Origin: Lasioglossum baleicum
Lineage: Eukaryota > Arthropoda > Insecta > Hymenoptera > Halictidae
DNA length: 64,000 bases
Assembly: GCF_051020765.1 (NCBI RefSeq)
Contig: NC_134934.1
Location: 15,018,001 to 15,082,000 of the forward strand
Direction of reading: 5' to 3'
The translations under genes were made by a program, and so were the position numbers. The stretch's first letter is position 1. Each line of letters starts with the position of its first letter. Shown here piece after piece: positions 23,311 through 33,733 of the stretch. Under the pieces are notes generated by a model. It was not told where the DNA came from, searched no databases, and worked only from the letters and a program-made list of their open reading frames with translations.

Positions 23311-23640
23311 ATGTCGGTGGATCCCGAAATTGGGAAACTGATGTCACAGAACACGAAACTTTGGTCATTTGTCGGAAAGTTCTCTGACGGTAATAGCTTT
23401 CGTCACAGCGGGACGTTGAGAAGAAAAGGATGGACGAGTAGGGAGTGTCATAAATTGTTTTCACAGGGACTGCGCCGAGCAGGGTCCATTTTTGACAGTT
23501 ACAAGGTGGCATCCGTTCATCTGTTCGCTTTTAGAATTGTTAATGGCGAAGGGAACGCTAATTTACGACAAAGTTCCGGGAATTATTTCCTGGATGCTGT
23601 TTCCGCTCTCGGAACGAGATTCGATCAGCTTATTGAGTGA
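23311..23640 (+). CDS. Hypothetical 109-codon open frame
   Basis: Starts with ATG and reads as an ordinary-looking soluble protein of mixed composition, but I recognise no family or motif. No signal peptide, membrane segment or flanking splice sites. It could be a chance frame, and the opposite strand is also partly open. Confidence 0.15.
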   Translation: MSVDPEIGKLMSQNTKLWSFVGKFSDGNSFRHSGTLRRKGWTSRECHKLFSQGLRRAGSIFDSYKVASVHLFAFRIVNGEGNANLRQSSGNYFLDAVSALGTRFDQLIE

Positions 23641-24963
23641 AACAGATGAAGTCGATTAAATCTTCTCTTCACTTATTCCTCTTACTCGTTTATCAACTTA
23701 CTTTGCAAAATGTCACTGCCTAAAATTCAATAGAACTGAGATCATTCGCTTGATAAAAGAAAAATTGCAAAGTTGATGACTATGCAGTAGAATAATTAAT
23801 TTCTACTCCCCTCTAAAGACAAAGAGAAACAATGGTAAATAAATGAGAACACGGAGAAGCCAAGCAAACTTGCAAAAATAGGAGACAACGTTTAAAAAAA
23901 AAAAACTACTCTGACCGGCGGGTAATCAAAAAGGTTGTAGTCACGCTGAAACAAGGATTCGAGCGTTAAATAATTTTCCGCGGTTTTACAGCGTTGTAAT
24001 TTTCAGCGAAGCCGTTACGTTCCATCATCAGGGTTGTTCGATATCTCCGCGTGATCCCGCGCTAAGCGGATTCGGAATGATTGTTCCTTTTAATCTACTT
24101 AAACAGCGACCGTAAAACTGGCTGCTTTCCCGCGGGCCAGCCAGGCTTCGACGCGTTCGAAATAGATCACGAGAGAATTTTCATATCAAGCGGCCGGAAT
24201 GATTAATGCGCCGGCTAAGGGTGATGTAACGCTCGAAAAATTGATCGCGCTTGTAACGCGTAACCGCTCGGCGCGCGACGTTTAATATTTTAAAAGGTCC
24301 GTGAACCGGCGAAATGTTCCCGGGACTTTCGGTATTATTCCAGGGGATTGTTTCATCGAGAGATCTACGACCCACGGTGAAATTTATAAAATATCAAATT
24401 CATAAAAAACTTCTACAGGGATGAGCCTGGACTCGTTTTGGAGCTTAAAGCCTCCCGCTTTCGCGCTCTGTTGCGCATTTTTCATCAAAATGTTTTTGCA
24501 TGGCATGGAAAAATTGTTCGAAGAAAAATGAACAATGTCGTGTGAAAGTAGAGATTTCAAGCTTTAAAATGAGTCCAGATTCATTGCTGTGTGATTTTTT
24601 ATTTTTAAGTTAGAATAACTTGAATATTTTTGTAAAATCGGAAAAATGTTCAGATATTTTTCGAAGGCTAGGAAATTTCCGCTATGGATGCACAGCAACC
24701 ATTCCAGAAAATTTGAAATTGAAGCACACCGAGTCAGTTTTTCCGCCGGGAAGGCAAACATCCTCCAGGCCGCCAGTTTCCGATTCGATTTCCCGGTGAA
24801 CGCCACGGGCTGCTTTTCGCTTAAATAGAGCTCAACAAGACGGAAGGACGCAATCCAGGGATGCACAATGCCTGCAATCAGCCGGGGACCAGGTCCCGGC
24901 CTTGTTTATCCGAAAATCGACTTCGATTTGCCTCGAGAATCGGCTGTCGCAATCGCTTGACGA
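23641..24963. other. Non-coding stretch, nothing recognised
   Basis: A poly-A run lies near 23894-23906 and a CpG-rich block at 24050-24330. No transposon end or convincing frame seen. Confidence 0.4.
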
Positions 24964-25149
24964 ATGAACTTCGGGCTCCTCCTACTCTTCGTCACTTTGA
25001 CGTGGGGAAACGGGAACAACGGTGACAGAATCCAACAGAGACAATCGAAATCGGTCGAAAGACCACCGGCAACCATTTATATTCCGCTAACGAACCTCTC
25101 ATTTGCCACGAATGCATCATCCTGGATAACTTTCGTCGAACAATTCTGA
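24964..25149 (+). CDS. Possible small secreted peptide or first coding exon
   Basis: ATG opens a 61-residue frame. The N-terminus MNFGLLLLFVTLTWGNG has the layout of a signal peptide: polar start, hydrophobic core at residues 4-13 and small polar residues after it. The remainder is hydrophilic and carries two N-glycosylation sequons, NLS (44) and NAS (50). It has no dibasic processing sites and no cysteines, so it is not a typical neuropeptide precursor or cystine-rich venom peptide. A weak TATA-like AAATAG lies upstream near 24822. It may be a short gene, an exon joined to others, or chance. Confidence 0.25.
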   Translation: MNFGLLLLFVTLTWGNGNNGDRIQQRQSKSVERPPATIYIPLTNLSFATNASSWITFVEQF

Positions 25150-25278
25150 GAAGTATCGAGAAATCCGAACTTTAGGATTTTTTAGAAATAGATATAACTA
25201 GAGAATGTACTGGTCCATTCTAAGATTTCAAGAGTATACATTAACATTAACAATTGTTATGAAATATTATATTTCGTA
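25150..25278. other. Non-coding spacer
   Basis: AT-rich. Only an ordinary flank to the following inverted-repeat element. Confidence 0.4.
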
Positions 25279-25612
25279 CACTGATCAATTTTTAAAAAAT
25301 CTTTGTAACCTCAAATTGACCTCAAGTTTCGCAAATTCAATGCCGAGAAGAATTTAGTTATAACTAATTTTTACATTTCACGTTAATTTACATTACATTT
25401 TTTTTTCTCAATTTGTAAAAAGTTAGAAACTGTGCGAACTCTTTTTGTTGGAATATTTCAGTCGATTTTTTGTTTTACTTTCGCAAGTTAATCAAGAAAT
25501 TAATTTTTCCTTGGATTGTATCTATTCTATAGATTTCTCAGAGTATGTACATATTCATTGTTTGCAGAAAATTAGTTTGCAGAACAACTATTTGTAATAA
25601 AATTGATCAGTG
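25279..25612. mobile_element. Candidate MITE with perfect 14-bp inverted ends
   Basis: CACTGATCAATTTT at 25279-25292 is mirrored perfectly by AAAATTGATCAGTG at 25599-25612, each flanked by TA. Size (334 bp), TA target and CAC-type ends suggest Tc1/mariner relationship. It has no coding frame and no second copy in the window, so membership of a family is unproven. Confidence 0.5.
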
Positions 25613-26282
25613 TAAGTTAAAGGTGAACCGAACTTTCGTGAAGAAATTCACGAGTCAGCGTGTTAACGACGAACTTGCGTTTTTTCTATGGAGATTGTTA
25701 GGAATATTTGAGGGCTCAAAGTGCGCCAATTACGTAGAAAAAGTTCCCTAGATAAAGTCTAACGAGCGTTCTCGTTGCTTCCGCGTTGCCTCTTGATGTT
25801 TCTCCCTTCTTATTCTAAAGTAATCTATTCTTTTTTAGTAGCCCAGGTTCTTTCTCTGTTAGACGCCTTTCATACCGGCAATCTCGTGGCTTGACTTCGA
25901 CCAGAGTCATCCCGCAGACATCTTTGACTGCGCCGGACTTCCTCATTAACCTCTTCCTCGCGAAGGCTTTAGAAAAGCTGCTGATGGGCCTTCGTCGTCT
26001 CATAAAAGACCTTCGCTCGGCTAGAAAGGGACCAATATGCGACATACAGGAGGAATTTACTCGATGACACCCCCTTGGGGGTTTAAAATGTTATCAACAA
26101 TTTTTTTTCTCCGTGAAACGGAGGCTTTGAAACCTTATGTGATGATACGTAAACTATCTTTTGTGGTTCGAGAACATTTCCACAAGAAAACTCGTCGGGT
26201 AAAGGAAATTCCACCACAACATGAAAATGTTGTTCTGTTCTACAGGTATCTGATTAATTTATTAGTTGAAAGGTAAAGGAAA
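25613..26282. other. Non-coding stretch, nothing recognised
   Basis: Short frames on both strands, none recognisable. Confidence 0.4.
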
Positions 26283-26554
26283 GGGGCGGTCCACCTAAAT
26301 GCTTTTTAATGTCAACTAGAATATGCAAGGAAAAAGAATATTGTATATTTACAAGAAAAAAAGATCGATGACCTTGAAAACTCCGGCAAAAATGACGTTG
26401 AGAAAAAAATAAAATTTGCAAAGCATTCATCTTGTGATACCATTTACATTGCATTAAAAACATTTGTTATGTCATCCCTAGACTGCGGATCTTTATGCAA
26501 AATACAAAATGTCTGCATCGATTGTGGGAAGCAGTAGTTAAATAAAAATTCATT

Positions 26555-26720
26555 TCACCACGTTTATATTAGCTTGCCGAGTTGTCGTTGTTGTATGCGT
26601 CAAATCTTGTAATCGATTTTTAACCACTTCCCGATGAGCTAGAGACTTGAAACTTTAAACATAGCTCAGAACTGGATGACACTGCAATATTAAAAAACAA
26701 ATTTTTAAAAAAACTGACCC
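26555..26720 (-). repeat. Dispersed repeat, copy B
   Basis: Inverse of 1655-1840, sharing CTTCCCGATGAGCTAGAGAC and ACATAGCTCAGAACTGGATG. The outer end CCACGTTTATATTAGC resembles the CCACGCTTATATTA of the nearby foldback. Confidence 0.7.
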
Positions 26721-26931
26721 GCTTCGCACGGAACAAGCTCAATGTGGTGTTCCGTTCATTCAATTCAGTTCCATTTCGAACAATTTCCGACTCCATCAAG
26801 AGACCTCGTCTCTCGGAGTCATCCCCTCATTCTATCTCGCGTATTTCCATATCTTACTGTTTCATACTAGTATTACTATATCTTGTGTTCCATTTAAAAA
26901 AGACGAAAAAGTAGAAAATAAAGAAATATAT

Positions 26932-27171
26932 AAAAATATATAAAAAACTTTTTAAAAACCACGCTTATATTAAAATGCACTAAAAAGGAGAAAATAATGT
27001 TTTTAGACATTAGTGACTATAAATAAAAACGTGGACCGCCTACGAAGATTACGTCAATATAGTTTAGCGCTCCACACTTTTATTTATTGTCACTAATGTC
27101 TAAAAAAATTATTTTCTCCTTTTTAGTGCATTTTAATATAAGCGTGGTTTTTAAAAAGTTTTTTTTATATA
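26932..27171. repeat. Foldback with arms of about 100 bp
   Basis: CCACGCTTATATTAAAATGC and AAAAGGAGAAAATAATGTTT (left arm) return in reverse at 27100-27150, with a loop of about 35 nt at 27035-27069. The arms are nearly identical, so the structure is young or gene-converted. A single arm is present at 956-1107. Confidence 0.8.
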
Positions 27172-27249
27172 TCTTTTGTTGTCCCTTAATAGTCTTTTCA
27201 CGTTGAAAACAACATAACAATATTCTTAGATGTTTTCATAAATGCATAA

Positions 27250-27288
27250 AGTCTAGTCATCTAGTCTAGACATCTAGTCTAGTCATCA
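27250..27288. repeat. 13-bp repeats at the transposon junction
   Basis: AGTCTAGTCATCT, AGTCTAGACATCT and AGTCTAGTCATCA follow in series exactly where the family-T element ends. The repeated word combines the element's last bases with flanking ATC. Confidence 0.7.
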
Positions 27289-27321
27289 CAAATGAAGGAG
27301 ACATTTAGGTGGACCACCCTG

Positions 27322-29843
27322 TATATTCAATTCGATGGAGATTATTTTCGACAGCAAAATGTATGTCGTTGTTAATATATATGACTTTATCGAATACTTT
27401 TCCAGAAGATCTCGCAGAGCAGGGTCGAGCATAATCGTGAAAGCGTAATCACGGGACCACAAATGTCCAGGATTTAGGTTAGTCGAACAAGATAAAACCG
27501 GGAGTCGGTTATCAATCGGCTGATAAGGAAATGCCATCCCGCGTTAACACATGTTGCGATCGCATTAATTCTCTCTGAAACGGCTTCGCATTTTCTCGAT
27601 GCAGCAGACTCCGTTTCGAGTGCTGAAAAATAAAGCGGTTATCGTATCGCGGTCAAAACCGAGGGGTGTGGGCGTTCGACGCGATTTATTAAACCAGCCC
27701 CGGAGATTTCCGCGATGTTAACTTTCCGGGTCTCTTCGTCGCGAATTCTTCGCCGCGGAAAGTTGCGGCTGCAAAACTTGCACACGCGTCTGCCAGCGGG
27801 TGAAGCTGCACAACTTTCGCGAAAGATTTTCCGCGATATCCACCACTCGCCTAACCCCCTTTATGCTTCTCTAGCCGCCACCCTTTTGCTTCGCGGCTGT
27901 TGGCCCAACACGGGAACGAGCAATTTCATTTCGAATTCTTCGCGCGACTTCTCGTCAAGCGTATCGACGAAAACAGAAACTGAAACTGTTATTGGCTTAG
28001 TTCTTTTGCCTTCTTCTGGATTGGCCACCGCGCCGTGTCGCGGACGTGGACATGTGTTTCGCCAACTTTTTTGCTGGTACACTGTCGATTCGTGGGAATG
28101 GCGGTCAGAGGCTTGGAGGATTCTGGGAAGTGCTTTGGAAACTTACAAAGGAGGCTACCCAACCGTAACACGCCGATTTTAATCAAATTTTTTGTAGCTG
28201 CTCATATTCATGTTCAGGGGGTGAAAAATCCATTTTATTGAATATCTCCGAAAGTATTAGGTCTAGAAGAAAATTTCAAAATCCAATTTGTGTCCTTCAA
28301 TGGCGAATCTTTTAGTCTGAACTGATTATTAAAAAAATAATTTGTTTAAACTATATGTTAATAATTAACTTTTTTGCGAAATTTTTCTATAAAACTACTA
28401 TTTTTTCATGACAATTTATATACACAGTCTACATACCTTGATAAAAAATATGAGAAAAAATTTTGTTATGTTCCAAATTAAAGTCACACTGAAAAAGACC
28501 CAAAATTAAATACCTGCATGTAAAAGATTGAGAAGGCTAAGGTCCAGCTAATTTGATCGTCGCGAAACCAGAGAAATGAATCGGTGAAAAGTCTGAAGCT
28601 TGATTTTCCGGAGCACTGAATAGCAAACGGTTAAAAAGAAGATCACCGTCGATTAGCAAGTGGAGCGACGTAAAACAGCGTCGAAGCTGTTTTTCGCAAC
28701 AGTGTGCATTAGATTTCGGTAGACGACAGCTATTTCAGAGCCAGACTGAATCTATCCGCAGCAGATTGCATTCGATCGCGCGATTGATGCGACCCGCCGG
28801 CGTCCTGTAATTAATCTGGCCCCGGGAACGCCTACTTTGGAAATTATCGCCGGAACTGTCATCCGCAAACGTAACCATCGACCCGATACAAGACGTTCAC
28901 CTATCAGCCAGATGCGGTGACGAGACAATCGGAACACAGGATCCAACCTAACACATCCTGCAGGATGTTCCTTCGGGACGTCCTCGTTGTTACGCAACGA
29001 GACGGATTCTGCGTTACCCAACAGCCGAGGATTTCCCGTCGAAATTCCTGTTGTCGCCGCGGAATTATCTCTTCCCTCGCGAATTATCGGTCGCAATCAC
29101 GCGAATCGAAAATGTAACGGTTCGTTCGATTCAATTCCACACGGCAATGGAAAATAGTTCGCTTAAAACAATGTTTGTTGAACACTTGAAATCGAACAAA
29201 AATTAATGGATTTTTAAAGCAGCAGAACTTCTTAAAATTCTAGACACCGTAAAACATTTTATTTCTTCTTGACTTTCAAACACAACTCGTTACTTTTGAA
29301 GTAAAACTTCTTTGCTGAGGGAGCTACAATTTTCTAGCGTTACGGAAGTGACGCGGTCGAGCATTACGGAAGTGACGAAATTTCGCGAATAACCTCGAAT
29401 AGTTTGACAAGTAACATTTTCATAATTAATTGACTAACTTTAAAGACTTCATTGGTGAACTTTTAAGATTGTAGAATGTAAAATAAAGCCTTGGCTACAT
29501 TCCCATTTCAGTTTTATGCAGGTTTGATGCTTAAATTGTTAGTTATTAACAAATTTTGGAGAAGTGGTATGTTATGTATGACTGTCCTTGTTGCACAGTT
29601 CGACTCTCCTTGTCTTACGCATTATGGGAACTTCCGAAACAATCAGCCCGCGCAATAATTGTTAATAACTAATTAACCAGAGTAAAGTGAACACTTGCAG
29701 TTGGATAACATAGAATCAACCTCCAGCTACTTTCACATGCAGTTTTCCATCGGATTTTGTTCCGACTGAAAGATTTATAAACAATTATCCAAACCCTTGT
29801 TCTAAACCAACCTGAAAAATTTTGACAGGTGTCAGGTAAGTAA
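27322..29843. other. Long non-coding stretch, nothing recognised
   Basis: A CpG-rich block at 27540-28180 yields a 155-codon frame with no recognisable motif, with the opposite strand open as well. AT-rich from 28190 to 28510; moderate GC to 29120; AT-rich after that. CAG|GTAAGT at 29832 is a good donor word, but stops lie close upstream in the frames checked. Confidence 0.4.
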
Positions 29844-30408
29844 AAAAACATACGCGTGGAAAACCACGCGCGGCAGAAGTGAAAGTTCTTGCAATCTAGT
29901 AATGTTTAGAAGTAAATTAAGATTGGAAATTGGGTAAATAATCCTAATGAAGCGACAACAAGATCAGGAACAACTCTGGATGCAGTATTTGCAAGACATT
30001 TAGACAAAATTGAATCAAGAATATTTATATCATATGTTAGCTATCACAAGCCAATTGTTTCAATGATAGAATCATAGAAAATCATAGAAAAAATAATGAA
30101 CGATCAAAATTTGCCACGCAAAGAAGGAGAGCTTATGGGAAATGTTATGAACTCTATGAACTATGAAATTGTATATCTCTTTCTTTCCCATACGCTCTCC
30201 TTCTTTGCGTCGCAAATTTTGATCGTTCCTTATGTTTTCTATGATTTTGTCTAAATGTCTTGCAAATACTGCATCGAGAGTTGTACCTGATCTTGATGTC
30301 GCTTCATTAGGATTATTTACCATTTTCAATCTTAATTTACTTCTGAACATTACTAGACTGCAAGAAGTTTCACTCCTGCCGCGCGTGGTTTTCAACGAGT
30401 ATGTTTTG
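29844..30408. mobile_element. Inverted-repeat relic with endonuclease-like coding remnants
   Basis: Long arms (29844-30011 with 30069-30140, against 30185-30408) mirror each other, from AAAACCACGCGCGGCAG at the ends to GAACGATCAAAATTTG near the centre. On the + strand at 29935-30078 the frame reads NNPNEATTRSGTTLDAVFA, later SYVSYHKPIVS, then stop. The right arm encodes the first part on the - strand and lacks the second. Spacing of TTLDAVF and SYHKPIV resembles the C-terminal motifs of endonuclease/exonuclease/phosphatase domains carried by insect mobile elements; I recall similar text in hymenopteran annotations but cannot verify it. Best read as two inverted copies of one element's coding end. 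Confidence 0.55.
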
Positions 30409-30508
30409 TTGACCGATAGAAATTACAAAATAAACATTACAAAATTGTAAACTAAAAAGATAAATATGTCTAGAATATAATCGAAGAAATTCGTAACTAA
30501 TTACATAC
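30409..30508. other. Spacer
   Basis: AT-rich link between the foldback and the next MITE. Confidence 0.4.
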
Positions 30509-30712
30509 TAGACTGTAGATCTTTACGCAAAATAAAAAAATGTCTGCATCGATTCCAAGACACAAAAGCTAAATACAAATTTCTTTCTTTTTTTAATTAT
30601 TTCATTAAACTGGAATTAATACGTTGATGTCCTTTAATTTTTTAGATATGTCCACTACTTTAAATTGTACATACCAATGTTTGTTATAAATGTATAAAAT
30701 CCGCAGTCCACT
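30509..30712 (+). mobile_element. Family-T MITE, near full length
   Basis: Starts TAGACTGTAGATCTTTACGC and ends ATGTATAAAATCCGCAGTC. The word ATGTCTGCATCGATT is shared with 26479-27255 and (inverted) 52840-52888, marking a subfamily distinct from the 6013 copy. Confidence 0.75.
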
Positions 30713-31556
30713 AATTATATTCAAGGAAGATCATGAAGTCTAGTCGGGCAATAAATGAATTTTTCCCAAGCCCCAATCAATCGGACAGGAAATATCTCGC
30801 GTCTGAGGATTCGCATGATCGACGGAGGGTAGCTCAAAGAAGAGATTAAGCTAGCCGTAGGCGAATCGATTATCAAGAGTGGATGGAATCGAATAGTCGG
30901 ACTGGGTTTCGTTAACCGGCCTTTACGAAATTATTTCTAGACAATACCTGTGCCAGAGCTGAGCCCCATTCATCGGATCAGCCCTCACGTCCGCGCCTCG
31001 CCTAGAACAGAGAACGGCGTTTCTGTTAATTAGTACACCGTCCGCGCGAGTAATTAAGGGAATGCAGTCGAGGCGATAGAAAGCGGCGCGGGAGAGGGCG
31101 TCGTGTGCGTTCCAGCATATCCAATTTCAAAGTCGACATTATCTCCGGCGCTCTTTATCCACGGGACCCATCCCCGTATCCGAACGAATTAAAGTAACCG
31201 AGCACAATACGGACTGCGGGATTCACACGCCGCCCCGCGCTTCCTAACACCGTGGTGGAAGCTATGGGAACTAATATCGGGTAACACGACACCCAATGGA
31301 CCGGTAACTACGTAATTAAACGCTCTAATCGTCCGACCGTTTCTTACAGTGATAATAATTTAATGGATAAACAAGGAGATGCTAATCGTGGGATCTTTTT
31401 ACTTTCCGATCAGAATTTATAAATAATATTCTTCAAGGAACGAACGCTAATAAATCTCATTGGAAATGGAATCATGAAATCGTTAATGTCCAAATCCTGG
31501 CAGTAGTTACTAGCTACTAATAAAAAGAAAAAATTGAAATATACATCCACCAGCAG
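30713..31556. other. Non-coding stretch, nothing recognised
   Basis: GC-rich with CpG at 30930-31340, AT-rich near 31350-31550. TACTAAT near 31515 is a good branch-point word upstream of the following candidate exon. Confidence 0.35.
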
Positions 31557-31751
31557 GTGGACCACGCCAAAAATAAACTCACTATTGAACACCTACTTGG
31601 ACCCGTCAAACGTTCTAACGAAGGTCTCGTCAAGATTTCACAACTAAAAGGTTCCTCAAAGAAACATTCCATCAAAAACAGTGATACTAAGACAGTAATC
31701 AAGACACAAGAACCAAGTAAAATTGATTATCATATTTCACCATTTTACTAA
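31557..31751 (+). CDS. Weak candidate terminal exon or TE coding remnant
   Basis: Preceded by TACTAAT about 36 nt upstream and CCACCAGCAG| as acceptor, the frame reads VDHAKNKLTIEHLLGPVKR and continues hydrophilic and lysine-rich to ISPFY and a stop. The frame remains open 30 nt upstream of the acceptor. The AT-level is ordinary, so openness is not due to high GC. No family is recognised and the pyrimidine tract is poor. A second frame over the same bases is also open, which weakens the case. Confidence 0.2.
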   Translation: MDHAKNKLTIEHLLGPVKRSNEGLVKISQLKGSSKKHSIKNSDTKTVIKTQEPSKIDYHISPFY

Positions 31752-32396
31752 AAGTTAAAAATATCAAATGGACACTCTGATATTTCTTCAACCTTCCTAA
31801 ATGGTGCTGGGATGTTTCTCCCAGGAATAAACAAGCTGAGTGAAACGTCAATGTCTCCAGCCCTTTTTATAGAAACGTTGACCTAGAAGAAACCCTTTTC
31901 TATTTATGCGCCGGGCAGAGTGTACTCTAAAAATGCTCTTAACATTGGACCTCCTCGACGCGAAGCTAAATAGAAGAAACGTGTATGCACCTAAAATTCT
32001 CCAGACAAACGATTTTTTACCGCTTGTTTCCTTAATAAATTTTCTTTGGTAAACGCGACTCGTGGTTGTAATTCTCGAAGGGTTGAAGTGCATGTAAACT
32101 GCTGGGTTGTAAGGCTGTCTTCGATTCCCCTCTGTCGGATGTACCATAATCGCGAGTACATATACATATGTACCCATGTGTATGTGTTGCATAGTAGATG
32201 CCACCTCGTTGCTCGTCCCTTCGGAAGCTTTCGAGTTCAGGGACAATGAGCGAACTTCGGAGAGAACTTGCGATCTGGTAAACTGGAGGAATATGCCTTT
32301 CAAACTGTGTCGACCTGTGCCAGCACTGATAATTTCGACTAGCCTGAGTCCAGTTAGGGTCTGACCCCGAAGAGTCCAGTTCATTCATTCTCTCCC
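31752..32396. other. Non-coding stretch, nothing recognised
   Basis: Overlapping frames on both strands at 31848-32384 with no recognisable motif. A TATACATATGTACCCATGTG-type simple patch lies near 32162. Confidence 0.4.
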
Positions 32397-32716
32397 TAAT
32401 TCATTCAATAATAGACAGTATACACTGAGTCGTTTATATTCGCAACTAATTTTCCTGCGCTTTGAAAAAATCTAAAAAAATTCTGGAACACAGTTTTCCG
32501 TACACTCTGCACATATACTAGAGTATTTTGGCTTTACTGTGTCCTTCAGAGTGTCCCAAAAATGTTGTACTAATTCATTCAATATTGGAAAAGATGCACC
32601 GAGTCGTTTATTTTCGCAATTAATTTTTCTAGGCTCTGAAAAAATCTGAAAATATTCTGGTACACAGTTTGAAACACACTGTACATATATACAGGGTGTC
32701 CCAAAAATGTTGTACT
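32397..32716. repeat. 174-bp tandem duplication ending in MITE termini
   Basis: TAATTCATTCAATA at 32397 and 32571 begin two diverged units that share CGAGTCGTTTATTTTCGCAA and ATTCTGGTACACAGTTT. Each unit ends with GTGTCCCAAAAATGTTGTAC. In the second unit that is the left end of the intact MITE at 32692. Confidence 0.7.
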
Positions 32717-32952
32717 ATAAAGAGCTGATTCCGGAATTCATTTGAAGTAACATTTTCTATTGCGAAAATGCTCTCTCTTGGCATTGGCCGAGCCGGAATC
32801 GGTCCGCTGCTACCGCGCCCTGATTGGTCCGTGTTTTTTCGTTAATAACTCCACAACGAAGTCACATAGAAGATTTTCGTAAAGGAAAAAGTTACTTCAA
32901 ATTACCGTAGGAATCTCGCCTCTTTCAAGTACAACATTTTTGAGAAACCCTG
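32692..32952 (+). mobile_element. Hairpin MITE, CAGGGTGTCCC family, copy 1
   Basis: CAGGGTGTCCCAAAAATGTT at the left and ACAACATTTTTGAGAAACCC, TG at the right, each next to TA. The interior holds GATTGGTCCGTGTTTTTTCG and GGCCGAGCCGGAATCGGTCC, shared with copy 2. 261 bp, no coding frame. TA target and ends fit Tc1/mariner-like elements. Confidence 0.75.
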
Positions 32953-33430
32953 TATCTGGTCTACAGATTAAATGGTGGTAAATGAGAATAGTGTGGCCAC
33001 ACGGCGACAGGAAGTTTCTGTAGTGCGACCGCTGGAACGCCGTTTTCCCGGTGATGATTCCGAGTTGAACGATTCGAGGCAGACCTCGGGGCGACCGTAC
33101 TACACGTTCTTGGATGGTCCGCAGCTGTTGTCGGACACACGTGAAGCCACGTGAAAGCTCCGTGTTGCATTCAACGACTCCCCTTGAAAACACGTTTACG
33201 AGCGCCGCGGCGCACGTCGAAATCGGTCGTTACGTCCATATCCCGGGCCGAACGGTTACCGTCTACCGAAATTAGCGACCTCGTTTCACACAGCGCGTTT
33301 TCAAGTTCGCGAAATCGTGTCAATGCCACGCCCCGGTCAAATGGTCGCTTGAACGACCGAAAGAAATTCCAGATTTTAGGATCGCTTTATCCTGCAGAGA
33401 CCGACATTCTTTTACTATAGCATCCTTCTA
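32953..33430. other. Non-coding spacer between two related MITEs
   Basis: CpG-rich with open frames on both strands; nothing recognised. Confidence 0.4.
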
Positions 33431-33733
33431 CAGGGTGCCCCAAAAATGTTGTACTTCCTCGAAAGGAAACATTTTCCTTTCTGAAAATGTTCTCCGCGGC
33501 TTCGTTAACGAGTTATTACAGAAAACCACGAACCAATCAGAGCTCGGCCAACCAACGTTACGGTTGGCCGAGTCGGAATCCGTCCATAGTAGCCGCGCTC
33601 CGATTGGTCCGTATTTTTTGTTAATATCTCCTTAACGAAGCCATCTAGAACATTTTCGCAAAGGAAACAATTACTCCAAATCAACTGAGCAATCACCCAT
33701 TTCAAAGAAGTATAATATCTTTGGGACACCCTG
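33431..33733 (+). mobile_element. Hairpin MITE, CAGGGTGTCCC family, copy 2
   Basis: CAGGGTGCCCCAAAAATGTT to TATCTTTGGGACACCCTG. Nearly the whole element is self-complementary: TTCGTTAACGAG with CTCCTTAACGAA, and AACCAATCAGAGC with GCTCCGATTGGT. 303 bp, slightly longer than copy 1. Left flank is TA; the right flank is TG then TA. Confidence 0.75.

Larger units (their letters stand above)
26479..27255 (+). mobile_element. Long family-T element nested in the composite
   Basis: Begins TAGACTGCGGATCTTTATGC and ends AAATGCATAAAGTCTA. At 777 bp it is much longer than the 200-bp copies. It carries dispersed repeat B (26555-26720, inverted) and a foldback (26932-27171). It may be a long parent form from which short copies derive, or a short copy that received insertions. 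Confidence 0.65.
26283..27321. mobile_element. Composite: CAGGGTGGTCC-family element carrying a nested family-T element
   Basis: Left end GGGCGGTCCACCTAAATG, right end ATTTAGGTGGACCACCCTG beside TA; these are inverted repeats. Removing the nested block 26479-27255 leaves about 260 bp that align with the related element at 16186-16493. A second composite with the same two components in the same order is cut by the window end at 63793. No transposase frame is present. Confidence 0.65.
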
